A stretch of DNA of 12,708 bases, from NCBI GenBank assembly GCA_038317375.1, contig JBBQBM010000020.1, forward strand, positions 1 through 12,708, in the 5' to 3' direction. Origin of the DNA: JBBQBM01 sp038317375 (GTDB lineage: Bacteria; Patescibacteriota; Saccharimonadia; Saccharimonadales; JAGQMS01). Every line of letters starts with the position of its first letter. Position 1 is the stretch's first letter. Of this stretch, positions 4,603 through 11,752 are shown piece by piece. The position numbers and the translations under genes are program-made. The notes under the pieces are model-generated. The model worked only from the letters and a program-made list of their open reading frames with translations. It had not been told where the DNA came from and made no database searches.

Positions 4603-5204
4603 AAACTATCGCCGTTGATATAGATGACGTTATAGCTGGTAGCACTGATCAGCTACGGCTTGAGGTAAACGAGTTAGTGGGGAGTAGTCTAACGAAGGAA
4701 GATTATTCAGAGCCTGGGGAATACTGGGGTTACTATGAGAGAGTTTGGGAAGCTCATGGTATAGAAGACAAAGTTACGTTTGAGTCGCTAAACACGAACA
4801 TGGCGAAAGACCAGTCTCATATGCCGTTATTACCTGGAGCGGCTTTCGCGTTATCCGAATTATCTAAAAACTATAAGCTATTAATAGTTACCTCTCGTGA
4901 TTCGGCATGGGAAAATGCTACTAAAAAGTGGATTCTTAGTCATTTTGGCGATATATTCTCTGATGTTTTGTTCACGCTGCATAGGAAAGACTCGAACTAC
5001 AAGACTAAAGGTGATTTGTGCAAACAGCACGGTGCCTCGTGGTTGATTGATGATAATGTCGAACACTGTGCATCGGCAAATGACGTCGGTGTGACGACGT
5101 TATTATTTGGCGAGTATGGCTGGCACCATGTGGCTCCGAAAGATCAAATCAAGTGCAAGGATTGGCAGGCAGTCCTGGAATATTTCAATGGAATCAAAGT
5201 TTAA
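4599..5204 (+). CDS. HAD-family 5'(3')-deoxyribonucleotidase-like phosphatase
   Basis: Probable phosphatase of the NT5C/HAD type (deoxyribonucleotide 5'(3')-nucleotidase-like), which would trim nucleotide monophosphates in the cytosol. The 201 residues contain the HAD motifs in order: DID at 7-9 (nucleophile D7, acid D9), a Thr/Ser in IVTSRD at 96-101, lysines K135/K137 and the metal-binding acidic pair D151-D152 in WLIDDNVEH. The segment between motif 1 and motif 2 is the cap region. Its ATG overlaps the thrS stop (ATGA), so it is probably translationally coupled. The next gene starts 17 nt before its end. Substrate is inferred from family only; other small HAD phosphatases have the same motifs. 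Confidence 0.75.
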   Translation: MKTIAVDIDDVIAGSTDQLRLEVNELVGSSLTKEDYSEPGEYWGYYERVWEAHGIEDKVTFESLNTNMAKDQSHMPLLPGAAFALSELSKNYKLLIVTSRDSAWENATKKWILSHFGDIFSDVLFTLHRKDSNYKTKGDLCKQHGASWLIDDNVEHCASANDVGVTTLLFGEYGWHHVAPKDQIKCKDWQAVLEYFNGIKV

Positions 5205-5493
5205 GGAACGAGTCGAAGCCATCGTCGCCCAGATACCAAAAGGGCGGGTCATGACTTATGGGCAGTTAGCAGCTTTGTGTGGTAATGCAAGGGCGGCCAG
5301 GATAGTCGGCGGCATCGCCCATTTTGGTAACCCAGACCTGCCCTGGCAGAGGGTTGTTAATAAGCAGGGCGGACTGGCGTCTGGCTACCCCGGTGGGCGG
5401 GCGGGGCACAAAGCGCATCTGGAACAAGAGGGTGTTAAAGTAGAGGATTATCATGTCGAAGTCGAAAAACTCATCTGGTGGCCTAAAGTATAG
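5188..5493 (+). CDS. atl: Alkyltransferase-like protein (ATL), DNA lesion recognition
   Basis: ATL proteins have the C-terminal fold of O6-alkylguanine-DNA alkyltransferase but cannot transfer the alkyl group. They flip and flag O6-alkylguanine for nucleotide excision repair. Taking ATG at 5188 gives 101 residues beginning MESKFKERVEAIVAQIPKGR. An in-frame ATG at 5107 would add 27 residues read out of frame through the HAD gene, with no family resemblance, so it is rejected. GNARAARIVG at 32-41 is the helix-turn-helix with the Arg finger. The active-site PCHRV reads PWQRVV, with W53 replacing the acceptor Cys, the hallmark of ATLs. It overlaps the upstream gene by 17 nt and precedes miaA. Confidence 0.88.
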   Translation: MESKFKERVEAIVAQIPKGRVMTYGQLAALCGNARAARIVGGIAHFGNPDLPWQRVVNKQGGLASGYPGGRAGHKAHLEQEGVKVEDYHVEVEKLIWWPKV

Positions 5494-5580
5494 GTTAGAG
5501 TGGATAGTTGAGAGGTTATGGGTTGATTAACACTACTAACAGTCACCCAACTCTAACCTCTAAACTAGAACCTACAACCT
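5491..5580. repeat. Imperfect palindromic element overlapping the 5' end of miaA
   Basis: AGGTTAGAGT (5492-5501) is the exact complement of ACTCTAACCT (5550-5559). The overlapping arm 5505-5518 matches the complement of 5554-5567 at 13 of 14 positions. Each arm is built from degenerate words of the GGTTAGAG/AGAGGTTA type, similar in style to the microrepeats at 231-430. It starts in the atl stop codon and ends where conserved MiaA sequence begins. Confidence 0.65.
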
Positions 5581-6437
5581 TACTGGCGATTGTCGGGCCG
5601 ACAGCAAGCGGGAAGTCAGCGTTAGCTATCGCTTTAGCTAAAAAATATCGCGGTGAGATCATTTGTGCTGACTCGAGGACGATCTATAAAGGCTTAGATA
5701 TTGGTACCGCCAAGCCGTCGCTTCTAGAGCAGGAGGGCATCCCGCACTATGGGCTTGACCTTGTCGAACCTTACGAAAGTTATTCGGCAGCGGACTTTCA
5801 AGCCCATGCCAATGAAAAGATTGCCGAGATTCGAGAACGCGGCAACTTGCCGATAATTGTTGGCGGCAGCGGGCTATATATTGACGGAGTTTTGTATTCC
5901 TACGAATTTGGCGGCCAAGCAGATGAAATTTTGCGAACCGAGCTTGAGGCACTTAGCATAGTAGAGCTGCAGGAACGGATTGAAGAAGTTGGTTATGAGA
6001 TGCCCGAGAACTCTCAAAACAAACGTTATCTAATCCGAGCAATCGAGCAGGGTGGTGTTAATCGCAGTCGGCAGCCTTTAATGAGCGGGGCCGTGATTAT
6101 AGGGATCAATCCCGGATTAGAAGCACTTGAAGATAGGATCAGACGACGATCAAAAAATATGGTTGATGGCGGGGTCTTAGAGGAAGCTCGCTTGATAGAC
6201 GAGGATTACGGTTGGGATAGTCCAGGCGCAAGCGGAAATATATACCGGGTGCTGCGACCATATATCGAGGGCTCAACCTATGATCTTGAAAAGTGTCTTG
6301 AAGATGCGCTGACCTTAGACAAGAAGTTAGCAAAGCGACAATTAAGTTGGTTTATGCGCAACGATGACATTCATTGGTTTGATAATTCGAGTGAAGTATT
6401 GGCGTTTTTATCGTCTCAGCTAGCTAACAAGATCTAA
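5508..6437 (+). CDS. miaA: tRNA dimethylallyltransferase
   Basis: Transfers a dimethylallyl group to N6 of A37 in tRNAs that read codons starting with U. The P-loop GPTASGKS is at residues 30-37, followed by the DSRTIYKGLDIGTAKP substrate/Mg region at about 55-70, VGGSGLYI at about 118-125 and the C-terminal AKRQLSWFMRNDDIHWFD segment typical of the family. The frame opens at 5508 (TAG at 5505) and contains no ATG before the P-loop. Starts available are TTG at 5508, TTG at 5523 and CTG at 5583, the last only four residues before the P-loop glycine. The first ~25 residues come from the palindromic element and have no family counterpart, so the true start may be later than given. Last gene of the thrS run. 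Confidence 0.93.
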   Translation: MRGYGLINTTNSHPTLTSKLEPTTLLAIVGPTASGKSALAIALAKKYRGEIICADSRTIYKGLDIGTAKPSLLEQEGIPHYGLDLVEPYESYSAADFQAHANEKIAEIRERGNLPIIVGGSGLYIDGVLYSYEFGGQADEILRTELEALSIVELQERIEEVGYEMPENSQNKRYLIRAIEQGGVNRSRQPLMSGAVIIGINPGLEALEDRIRRRSKNMVDGGVLEEARLIDEDYGWDSPGASGNIYRVLRPYIEGSTYDLEKCLEDALTLDKKLAKRQLSWFMRNDDIHWFDNSSEVLAFLSSQLANKI

Positions 6438-6567
6438 AACCCGGCGCACTAGACGTACCGTACTTAGACACCTCCCAAAGCTCTGGCTATATCACTAACA
6501 TTGAAAGATATTGTCTGTGGACTAATTGCTAAAAAACGCCATCCAAACCTTTTGCAGAGCTCCCCAA

Positions 6568-6652
6568 TAGACCATTCACAACAGGTCTAGTTGAGTAAGG
6601 GTAGCGGGAGTTCTATCGAGGAAAATGATGATTTAACAACTCAATAGAACTA
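6568..6652. other. Two hairpins between miaA and the arylsulfotransferase gene
   Basis: TAGACC/GGTCTA (6568-6573 with 6584-6589, 10-nt loop) and a longer stem AGTTCTAT-C-GAG / CTC-A-ATAGAACT (6609-6620 with 6640-6651, 19-nt loop). The second overlaps the stop codon of the minus-strand gene. Neither has a T-run in either direction, so neither is a standard terminator. Nothing else is seen in the 6438-6649 gap. Confidence 0.4.
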
Positions 6653-7954
6653 CTTGAAAAAGCTCATTATGTAGTCTTTAAGTGTAACGATACTTGAGTT
6701 AGGATTTGGCATTGCGACGGGCCATTTAATATCATTTATTCCATATCTATAAGCCCGGAATATCGCTCTTTCTGCAATGCTTGGACTTACGTACTCGCTC
6801 ACATATTCCCACACGATCTCATTTTTGAACTTAGGCCCGGTGACCATATTGAGAAACTTTATGACTTGCTGATTCTCTACACCTCTGGCAACCTCAAAGA
6901 TTCTTCCGGATAAAGATTCGGTGATCAGTATATTTCCGTTTGAAAGCTCCTGCGCCCCTCCCATTATGTTTGAGAAGAACTGATTGCCAGAGATTCCTCC
7001 TCCTTGATACTCCCAGACTATTTGATCGGTCTTTGGGTTAACCTCGACTACCTTTGACGCCGGTAGCTCCCCATTCGGTCTGTTTAGCCCGTTGTCAAAC
7101 ACAAGAATGTTGCCGTTCTTCATCAAGGATGGGTCGTGTTGATTCTTTATAATGCCTTTCCCCCAGCTCCAAAGCACTTTCTTTGACTCATAATCTATGA
7201 TTAGAACACTGTCGTTTTGACGCAAACTCGTAATAACCGCTGGTTTGCCGTTATATGCGTTTCCTTTCGGTAAAAATGCAACGCTGTTCATATGATTCCA
7301 CTCCAGCCTGTTCTCGAGTGTACCAATAGGATATTCCTCAAAATTTAGTTGGTTTTGTGCGTGCCACTCCCAGACTACCTGCTTGGTTTTGTAGTCTATC
7401 TCTAAGATAGCGTCCGACCACATGCCGTCTTTCTCGAGTGTTCCTGCCATACCCCCCAGAACTTTCTCTTCATTTTCTGGCCTTAATTTCTCCCAAACAA
7501 CAACCATGACATTTCCGTTTGGTAGTTTTTGAAAATCGTGGTGCATGAAAGTATTTTTATACTCCCACACAACTTCTCCATTCCAGTTTATCTCTTGAAT
7601 TACTCCACTGCCACCTGGCGCTGGTGCATTGAGTAACTCATTTGTATTCCCGGCATACAAAAGGTTTCCGTTTTTGAGCAGATATGAATACAATCCTGGA
7701 GTATGCTGCGTCGACCAACTATGTACGGTCCTCCCGTTCATATCTATCAAATAGACTTCGTTCTTTCCGTTCTTTCCAGTTGCCCCTCCGATCGGCGTGA
7801 ATAAAGTGAATCCTTCGTCAGTTTTGTCTCTATTGTTGATAGTCACACCGTGCCGGGGGGAAGAAGGAGCAGCATAGGCTCCGCGCACAATCGTAGTAAG
7901 CACAAATAGGATAAAAATAAGCGCTAATACTCTCCATATCGATAAGTACCTCAC
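6650..7954 (-). CDS. Secreted arylsulfotransferase (ASST) family protein
   Basis: ASST enzymes move sulfate between phenolic compounds through a sulfated His on a six-bladed propeller. From GTG at 7954 the protein has 434 residues and starts with a signal peptide: VRYLSIWR, a hydrophobic run, then AYA-A cleavage near 28-29, with no lipobox Cys. The propeller shows repeated G-x-VVWEY/WEW blade motifs. Residues matching the E. coli ASST site are HHD (138-140), NHMNS (H221), LRQNDS (R245) and QHD (H273), followed by VFDNG. GTG at 7954 is preferred because TATAAT (plus 7962-7967) lies 7 nt upstream and the signal peptide starts cleanly. Upstream ATGs at 7978 and 8029 are possible, but the longer form overlaps the divergent gene. 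It is AT-richer than its neighbours, suggesting transfer. Substrate unknown. Confidence 0.8.
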   Translation of the reverse strand: MRYLSIWRVLALIFILFVLTTIVRGAYAAPSSPRHGVTINNRDKTDEGFTLFTPIGGATGKNGKNEVYLIDMNGRTVHSWSTQHTPGLYSYLLKNGNLLYAGNTNELLNAPAPGGSGVIQEINWNGEVVWEYKNTFMHHDFQKLPNGNVMVVVWEKLRPENEEKVLGGMAGTLEKDGMWSDAILEIDYKTKQVVWEWHAQNQLNFEEYPIGTLENRLEWNHMNSVAFLPKGNAYNGKPAVITSLRQNDSVLIIDYESKKVLWSWGKGIIKNQHDPSLMKNGNILVFDNGLNRPNGELPASKVVEVNPKTDQIVWEYQGGGISGNQFFSNIMGGAQELSNGNILITESLSGRIFEVARGVENQQVIKFLNMVTGPKFKNEIVWEYVSEYVSPSIAERAIFRAYRYGINDIKWPVAMPNPNSSIVTLKDYIMSFFK

Positions 7955-7961
7955 AACATAC

Positions 7962-7967
7962 ATTATA
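7962..7967 (-). promoter_or_regulatory. -10 box of the arylsulfotransferase gene
   Basis: Consensus TATAAT on the minus strand, ending 7 nt before the GTG at 7954, which suits a leaderless message. The -35 region is weak. It is divergent to TACAAT at 7993-7998, giving a shared promoter region of about 50 nt. Confidence 0.55.
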
Positions 7968-7992
7968 TATGCATTCATCAAATCAAATCCAG

Positions 7993-7998
7993 TACAAT
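7993..7998 (+). promoter_or_regulatory. -10 box of the 8005 membrane-protein gene
   Basis: TACAAT ends 6 nt before the GTG at 8005, the same spacing as the regulator gene at 10962. It supports GTG at 8005 over the upstream in-frame ATG at 7969, which lies before the promoter. Confidence 0.55.
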
Positions 7999-8004
7999 AG
8001 CTGT

Positions 8005-8913
8005 GTGAATACACGGCTACAAAAAACACTTTTACTACAGAAGCTATGTGCTTTTTTTATAACGCTTTTTGCATATTTTTACCTTAAAACGGGCTATAAC
8101 TTTATGCTACTGGCTATTGTCTTGGGTCACAGTCACTTTCTACTCGCATATTTTTATAAAATTGCTGCTCGTAAGATAAGATTGAAGAGCTTTTTAATAT
8201 ATGCAGCGCTTTCTACGGGTATTTTTCTATATTTCTACCGCATTAATTTCCCAGATTTTAGGCTTGAAACCTTGCTTTTCGTCGCTACCGTCTACTTTAT
8301 ATATCACGGAGTTGTAGATGACCAATTTACGCTCAACTTCTTCAAACCCAACTACAGTACGATTCAGCGTCTGCAGATCTTTTCATTAATAGCAGCCCTT
8401 GTCGGCCTTCAGTTAAAATGGCAGTTTAATGCGCAGTACGCATGGGTATTCATGCTCACTTCCTTCTTATTTTGTTTACTAATGGCAAAAGAAAAAGTGC
8501 AAAAACACTTGGCGTGGAACAGCGCCGACCTATACTTTGGCTTCGAATACATACTAACCATCGTATTATTCTTTTCAACTACGATTTTTCCGGCAAGCAA
8601 CTTTCTAATAATTGCGTTTTTTGGTATCTCCCACTATTTGGCTTTCTATTTCCACTACTACCTAAAGATCAAGTCTATAGAACCAAAAACCACAAACATA
8701 CTTTTCAAAAGAGGGGGCTATTTGGCAGTTATTGTTATTAGCAACTTACTGATCCCAACTTTATTTTTTTACAACCAGTCAGCTCCCAACCAGTACCTAA
8801 CTCATTTTTTCAGCTACAACCTTTTCTTGGTTCTCACTCTAATGCACTTTATCAGTTCCACGCGAACATATGAACTATCTACGTTATTTGGCATCAAAAA
8901 ACTGAGAGTCTAA
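8005..8913 (+). CDS. Polytopic membrane protein with intramembrane histidines, family not recognised
   Basis: A 302-residue integral membrane protein with about eight or nine hydrophobic segments (roughly residues 10-30, 30-52, 62-78, 85-102, 125-140, 146-162, 178-200, 200-220, 240-258 and 268-288; exact number unclear). Conserved-looking polar motifs sit in or next to membrane segments: GHSHF (41-44), YHGVVDDQ (H101, D105, D106), GISHYLAFYFHYY (H210, H217) and LMHF (H281). Such spaced His/Asp residues suggest a metal site. The HGxxDD-type motif faintly recalls Brp/Blh carotenoid dioxygenases, but I cannot establish this. GTG at 8005 is chosen from the -10 box at 7993-7998. The sequence is markedly AT-rich compared with murT or thrS and is paired divergently with the arylsulfotransferase gene. 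Confidence 0.65.
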   Translation: MNTRLQKTLLLQKLCAFFITLFAYFYLKTGYNFMLLAIVLGHSHFLLAYFYKIAARKIRLKSFLIYAALSTGIFLYFYRINFPDFRLETLLFVATVYFIYHGVVDDQFTLNFFKPNYSTIQRLQIFSLIAALVGLQLKWQFNAQYAWVFMLTSFLFCLLMAKEKVQKHLAWNSADLYFGFEYILTIVLFFSTTIFPASNFLIIAFFGISHYLAFYFHYYLKIKSIEPKTTNILFKRGGYLAVIVISNLLIPTLFFYNQSAPNQYLTHFFSYNLFLVLTLMHFISSTRTYELSTLFGIKKLRV

Positions 8914-8953
8914 TAAATATAGCTTTGTTTAGTGCAGGGAAGGCCCGCGCGCT

Positions 8954-8966
8954 GGCGCACGGCGCC
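8954..8966. other. Small GC-rich hairpin before murT
   Basis: GGCGC-ACG-GCGCC, a perfect 5-bp stem with a triloop, stands out as a GC-rich patch in an otherwise AT-rich gap (8914-8989). It has no T-run, so it is a poor terminator. It lies just upstream of the murT -10 region. Confidence 0.35.
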
Positions 8967-8973
8967 TAAAATC

Positions 8974-8981
8974 TATATTCT
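8974..8981 (+). promoter_or_regulatory. -10 region of murT-gatD
   Basis: Overlapping hexamers TATATT (8974-8979) and TATTCT (8976-8981) end 10 and 8 nt before the murT ATG. No Shine-Dalgarno sequence is present, so this is another probable leaderless or near-leaderless start. Confidence 0.45.
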
Positions 8982-8989
8982 AAGAACAT

Positions 8990-10237
8990 ATGTATTTACT
9001 AATGCTTTGGCTTGGCAAGCTAATCCAGAAGACGACTAGGCTGTTTCATAATAACGGCTCGGCCTTACCGGGTTACTTTATTGAAAGACTTTACCCTGCT
9101 TTTATCGAGAAGTCGCTGAAGAAATTGCCAGATGGGGTAATAGTTATATCTGGTACAAATGGCAAAACTACCACTACCAAGGTGGTGTCAGAAACTTTAC
9201 AGAAGCTAGGAGTCAGGGTAATCACCAATTCTTCAGGAAGTAATATGACCCGAGGTCTAATCTCTACGGTCGTTAGGCACAGTAGATTGTTCGGACGATT
9301 GCCGTTTGACGTCGCAGTGTTAGAAGTTGATGAAGCCTACGCTGCTGTTCTGGCTAAAAAAGTGCCAATTCGGGCTGCGCTTGTTCTGAATGTGATGCGA
9401 GATCAACTCGATAGGTTTGGCGAGATTGACATTACTGCGCAGTATCTAGGTCTGCTAACCAAGGCGGTGGAGCGGTTTGTGGTGTTGAATGCGGACGATA
9501 AGAGGGTTGCTAAATTACCTACAAAAAGTAGTGTTCAAAAAGTCTATTTTGGCGCCACAGAAACTTTGAGAAAAGATCTAAAAAATGATGATGAGTGGCA
9601 CGGTCAGGTGCAGAAGTCTGCTACTCAGGCCGACATTGTACTTGAATCATCAAACGGTTATGAAATCGGAATTAAGGGTCATAGAAGCACGGTTACGAAG
9701 CTCGAAGGGGTGCATAATCATCTTAATTTCTTAGCGGCTTTTGGATTATTAACTTCTCTCAAACCAGAGGTTAATCAAAATGATCTAATCGATGTGATGT
9801 CTACAACAGGTCCTGCTTTCGGGCGCGGCGAAAGGATTAAAGTTGGGGACTCAACCATCGATATACAGCTCGTTAAGAACCCAAGCAGCTTCACGCAGAC
9901 AGTCGGGGCCGTTCGTTTAGAAAACTATAAAACGGTCACGATTTCGATCAATGATGCATACGCTGATGGGCGAGATGTGTCGTGGCTTTGGGACGCTAAT
10001 GTTGATAAATTCAAGAACTTAGGTCAATTATTTACAGCCGGTTCACGCCGATATGATATTGCCGTTAGGTTAAAATACGCAGACATTAAAACTCATGAAG
10101 TTTTCTCGAGCGAGTCCGAAATGATAAATAAACTAGCTAAGGATTCAGGGGTTCACGTTATATTCTGTACCTACACGGCAATGATGTCGCTCCGAAAAGC
10201 ACTAGTCCGTAGTGGGCATGCCAAGAGGGTCTCATGA
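8990..10237 (+). CDS. murT: Lipid II isoglutaminyl synthase, MurT subunit (Mur-ligase-like)
   Basis: With GatD, amidates the alpha-carboxyl of D-Glu in the lipid II stem peptide, using ammonia from glutamine and ATP; acts at the inner face of the membrane. Residues 1-45 precede the ATP loop GTNGKTTTT at 55-63. SNMTRGL at 84-90 and NVMRDQLDRFGEID at 134-147 are typical of the Mur-ligase central domain. The C-terminal domain carries NDAYADGRDVSWLWD (321-335), the signature that includes the Asp (probably D335) completing the GatD triad. The four-cysteine zinc ribbon that usually interrupts the central domain is missing: residues 185-225 contain no Cys, and the only Cys is C393. Its end overlaps gatD by 4 nt (ATGA). 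Confidence 0.93.
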   Translation: MYLLMLWLGKLIQKTTRLFHNNGSALPGYFIERLYPAFIEKSLKKLPDGVIVISGTNGKTTTTKVVSETLQKLGVRVITNSSGSNMTRGLISTVVRHSRLFGRLPFDVAVLEVDEAYAAVLAKKVPIRAALVLNVMRDQLDRFGEIDITAQYLGLLTKAVERFVVLNADDKRVAKLPTKSSVQKVYFGATETLRKDLKNDDEWHGQVQKSATQADIVLESSNGYEIGIKGHRSTVTKLEGVHNHLNFLAAFGLLTSLKPEVNQNDLIDVMSTTGPAFGRGERIKVGDSTIDIQLVKNPSSFTQTVGAVRLENYKTVTISINDAYADGRDVSWLWDANVDKFKNLGQLFTAGSRRYDIAVRLKYADIKTHEVFSSESEMINKLAKDSGVHVIFCTYTAMMSLRKALVRSGHAKRVS

Positions 10238-10929
10238 TTAAGATCGTTCATTTATATCCTCGTGAAATGAATATTTACGGTGATACCGGCAACCGCCAGG
10301 TACTTGAAAAGAGGCTAGCGTGGCGGGGAATTCCATACGAAGTCTGTCTTATTGGCGTCGGCGATCCAATACCAAAAGACGCTAGTATTATTCTCGGCGG
10401 CGGTGGACAGGATGCCGGCCAGGCACTAGTCGAAGCCGACCTACTGAAGAAGGCGGCAACTCTAAAGGGCATGGCTCAAGATGGTGTCGTGATGTTAATG
10501 ATCTGTGGAATGTACCAACTATTAGGCTATGCTTTTATTACTAACGCCAACATAACTATAAAAGGTGCCGGAGTGTTACCGATGTACACTCAGGCTGGAG
10601 AGAAGCGACTTATCGGTAATACGATCGTTGAGACAGCCTACGGTAAGCTGGTTGGATATGAGAACCACAGTGGCTGCACATTCCTAGAAGACGGCTGCAA
10701 GCCTCTAGGGAAGGTATTAAAAGGCGCTGGCAATAACGGTACTGACAAAACCGAAGGCGCCAAGCTTCATAATGTATTCGGAAGTTATATGCACGGTCCA
10801 ATTCTTAGCAAAAACCCATTTTTTGCAGATGAATTACTAAAATTAGCACTTGGGGCCGATACTCTAGCACCTCTTGATGATGATCTGGAGATTAAAGCCC
10901 ATAATCTGGCAATAAAAAGACCGCGCTAA
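10234..10929 (+). CDS. gatD: Lipid II isoglutaminyl synthase, GatD glutamine amidotransferase subunit
   Basis: Class I glutamine amidotransferase of the CobB/CobQ type that releases ammonia from glutamine and channels it to MurT. The 231 residues start MIKIVHLYPREMNIYGDTGN, typical for GatD. The nucleophile elbow is MICGMYQLLG with C91. The catalytic His is H187 in GSYMHGPILSKNP. LGGGGQD at 54-60 precedes the nucleophile domain. These positions agree closely with S. aureus GatD (C94, H189). The start overlaps the murT stop by 4 nt, so the two subunits are translationally coupled. No Shine-Dalgarno is needed or obvious. Confidence 0.94.
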   Translation: MIKIVHLYPREMNIYGDTGNRQVLEKRLAWRGIPYEVCLIGVGDPIPKDASIILGGGGQDAGQALVEADLLKKAATLKGMAQDGVVMLMICGMYQLLGYAFITNANITIKGAGVLPMYTQAGEKRLIGNTIVETAYGKLVGYENHSGCTFLEDGCKPLGKVLKGAGNNGTDKTEGAKLHNVFGSYMHGPILSKNPFFADELLKLALGADTLAPLDDDLEIKAHNLAIKRPR

Positions 10930-10946
10930 AGATTTACGAGGCAATT

Positions 10947-10955
10947 TGCTACAAT
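10947..10955 (+). promoter_or_regulatory. Extended -10 promoter of the 10962 regulator
   Basis: TG-C-TACAAT (hexamer 10950-10955) ends 6 nt before the ATG at 10962. Transcription should start at the start codon. The same TG-C-TACAAT nonamer is found before the M50 gene at 12030-12038. Confidence 0.65.
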
Positions 10956-10961
10956 AAAGCC

Positions 10962-11594
10962 ATGATCGAACAACTGTTTGGTTCGAAGACTCGGGTAAAG
11001 CTACTTCAGCTGTTTATGTCTAACCCAAATCGCTCATTTTATGTGCGCGAAATAACGCGCAAAATTGATGAGCAGATTAACTCTGTCCGTAGGGAACTAG
11101 CTAATCTATTGAGTATAGGAATTATCAGTTCAGACAACACTAATAATCGCCTGTACTACGAAGTTGATCAAAAATTTGAATTCTATAACCCGCTTGCAAT
11201 AATGTTTGGTGGCAAGGCGCAAGTAGAGCAAGTCGAGCCCAAGAAGGCTGGCTCTAGCGTTAAGAAAGAAGTTAAGGTAGTGCAACCTTCGTCCGGCAAC
11301 CCTCTAGCTGAGGAGTTTAAGCTCGCCGGTCATCTCAAGGCACTAGTCTTAACGGGTCAATTTACGCGCGATGACATGGCTGGAGTCGATCTGATGGTTA
11401 TTGGGGATATGAACAACACGAAGGTCGAAAACGCCGTCACAGCCCTTGAAACTAGCGAGGGAAAGCAGATTAGGTATGCAGTCTTCACTGTCGATGAATA
11501 TAAATACAGATGTCAGATAAATGATCGCTTCATCTCTAATGTTTTGGTTGCTAAAAAACAAGTTCTCTACGACGAAGACGGTCTTCTAGTCTGA
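10962..11594 (+). CDS. Winged-helix regulator with nucleotidyltransferase-like C-terminal domain
   Basis: Probable DNA-binding regulator. Residues 1-75 form an ArsR/MarR-like winged helix: FGSKTRVKLLQLF, then SFYVREITRKIDEQINSVRRELANLLSIGII (recognition helix around the SVRREL segment) and a wing ending RLYYEVD. A charged linker (about 90-115, rich in K, V, S) leads to a second alpha/beta domain at 118-205, LKALVLTGQFTRDDMAGVDLMVIGDM. This resembles the minimal nucleotidyltransferase fold often fused to such helices in CPR and archaeal proteins. The GS signature is not intact (TGQF), so catalysis is doubtful. It sits downstream of gatD but has its own promoter. Target genes unknown. Confidence 0.75.
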   Translation: MIEQLFGSKTRVKLLQLFMSNPNRSFYVREITRKIDEQINSVRRELANLLSIGIISSDNTNNRLYYEVDQKFEFYNPLAIMFGGKAQVEQVEPKKAGSSVKKEVKVVQPSSGNPLAEEFKLAGHLKALVLTGQFTRDDMAGVDLMVIGDMNNTKVENAVTALETSEGKQIRYAVFTVDEYKYRCQINDRFISNVLVAKKQVLYDEDGLLV

Positions 11595-11668
11595 AGAACT
11601 AAAACAACCGCCGTATTTCCAGTTTGATATCCAATTTATCTGGTTAATTAACGACCGAGGCGTACATT

Positions 11669-11752
11669 TTGGCACGTCGATTGAGTGAATTAGACAGAAA
11701 ATTGAATAAAAAGCTAAAAATAGCATATAAGGTAAGCCGCTTGCTTGCTTGA
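11669..11752 (+). CDS. Possible 27-aa basic peptide
   Basis: TTG at 11669, preceded by GAGG 8 nt upstream, opens a 27-codon frame starting MARRLSELDRKLNKKLKIAY and rich in Lys, Arg and Leu, ending TGA at 11750-11752. Its 3' half overlaps the rpmB terminator stem on the opposite strand, which constrains the sequence for other reasons. No family recognised and no good promoter seen. The rest of the 11595-11778 gap shows nothing else. Confidence 0.2.
   Translation: MARRLSELDRKLNKKLKIAYKVSRLLA

Noticed and set aside
5107..5187. Longer start of the ATL gene at 5107
   Set aside because: The extra 27 residues are the HAD gene read in another frame and have no ATL counterpart; ATG at 5188 gives the normal 101-residue length.
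7955..8029. Longer N-terminus of the arylsulfotransferase gene (ATG at 8029 or 7978)
   Set aside because: It would overlap the divergent gene and its promoter and place 8-25 residues before the signal peptide; TATAAT 7 nt before GTG 7954 gives a cleaner start.
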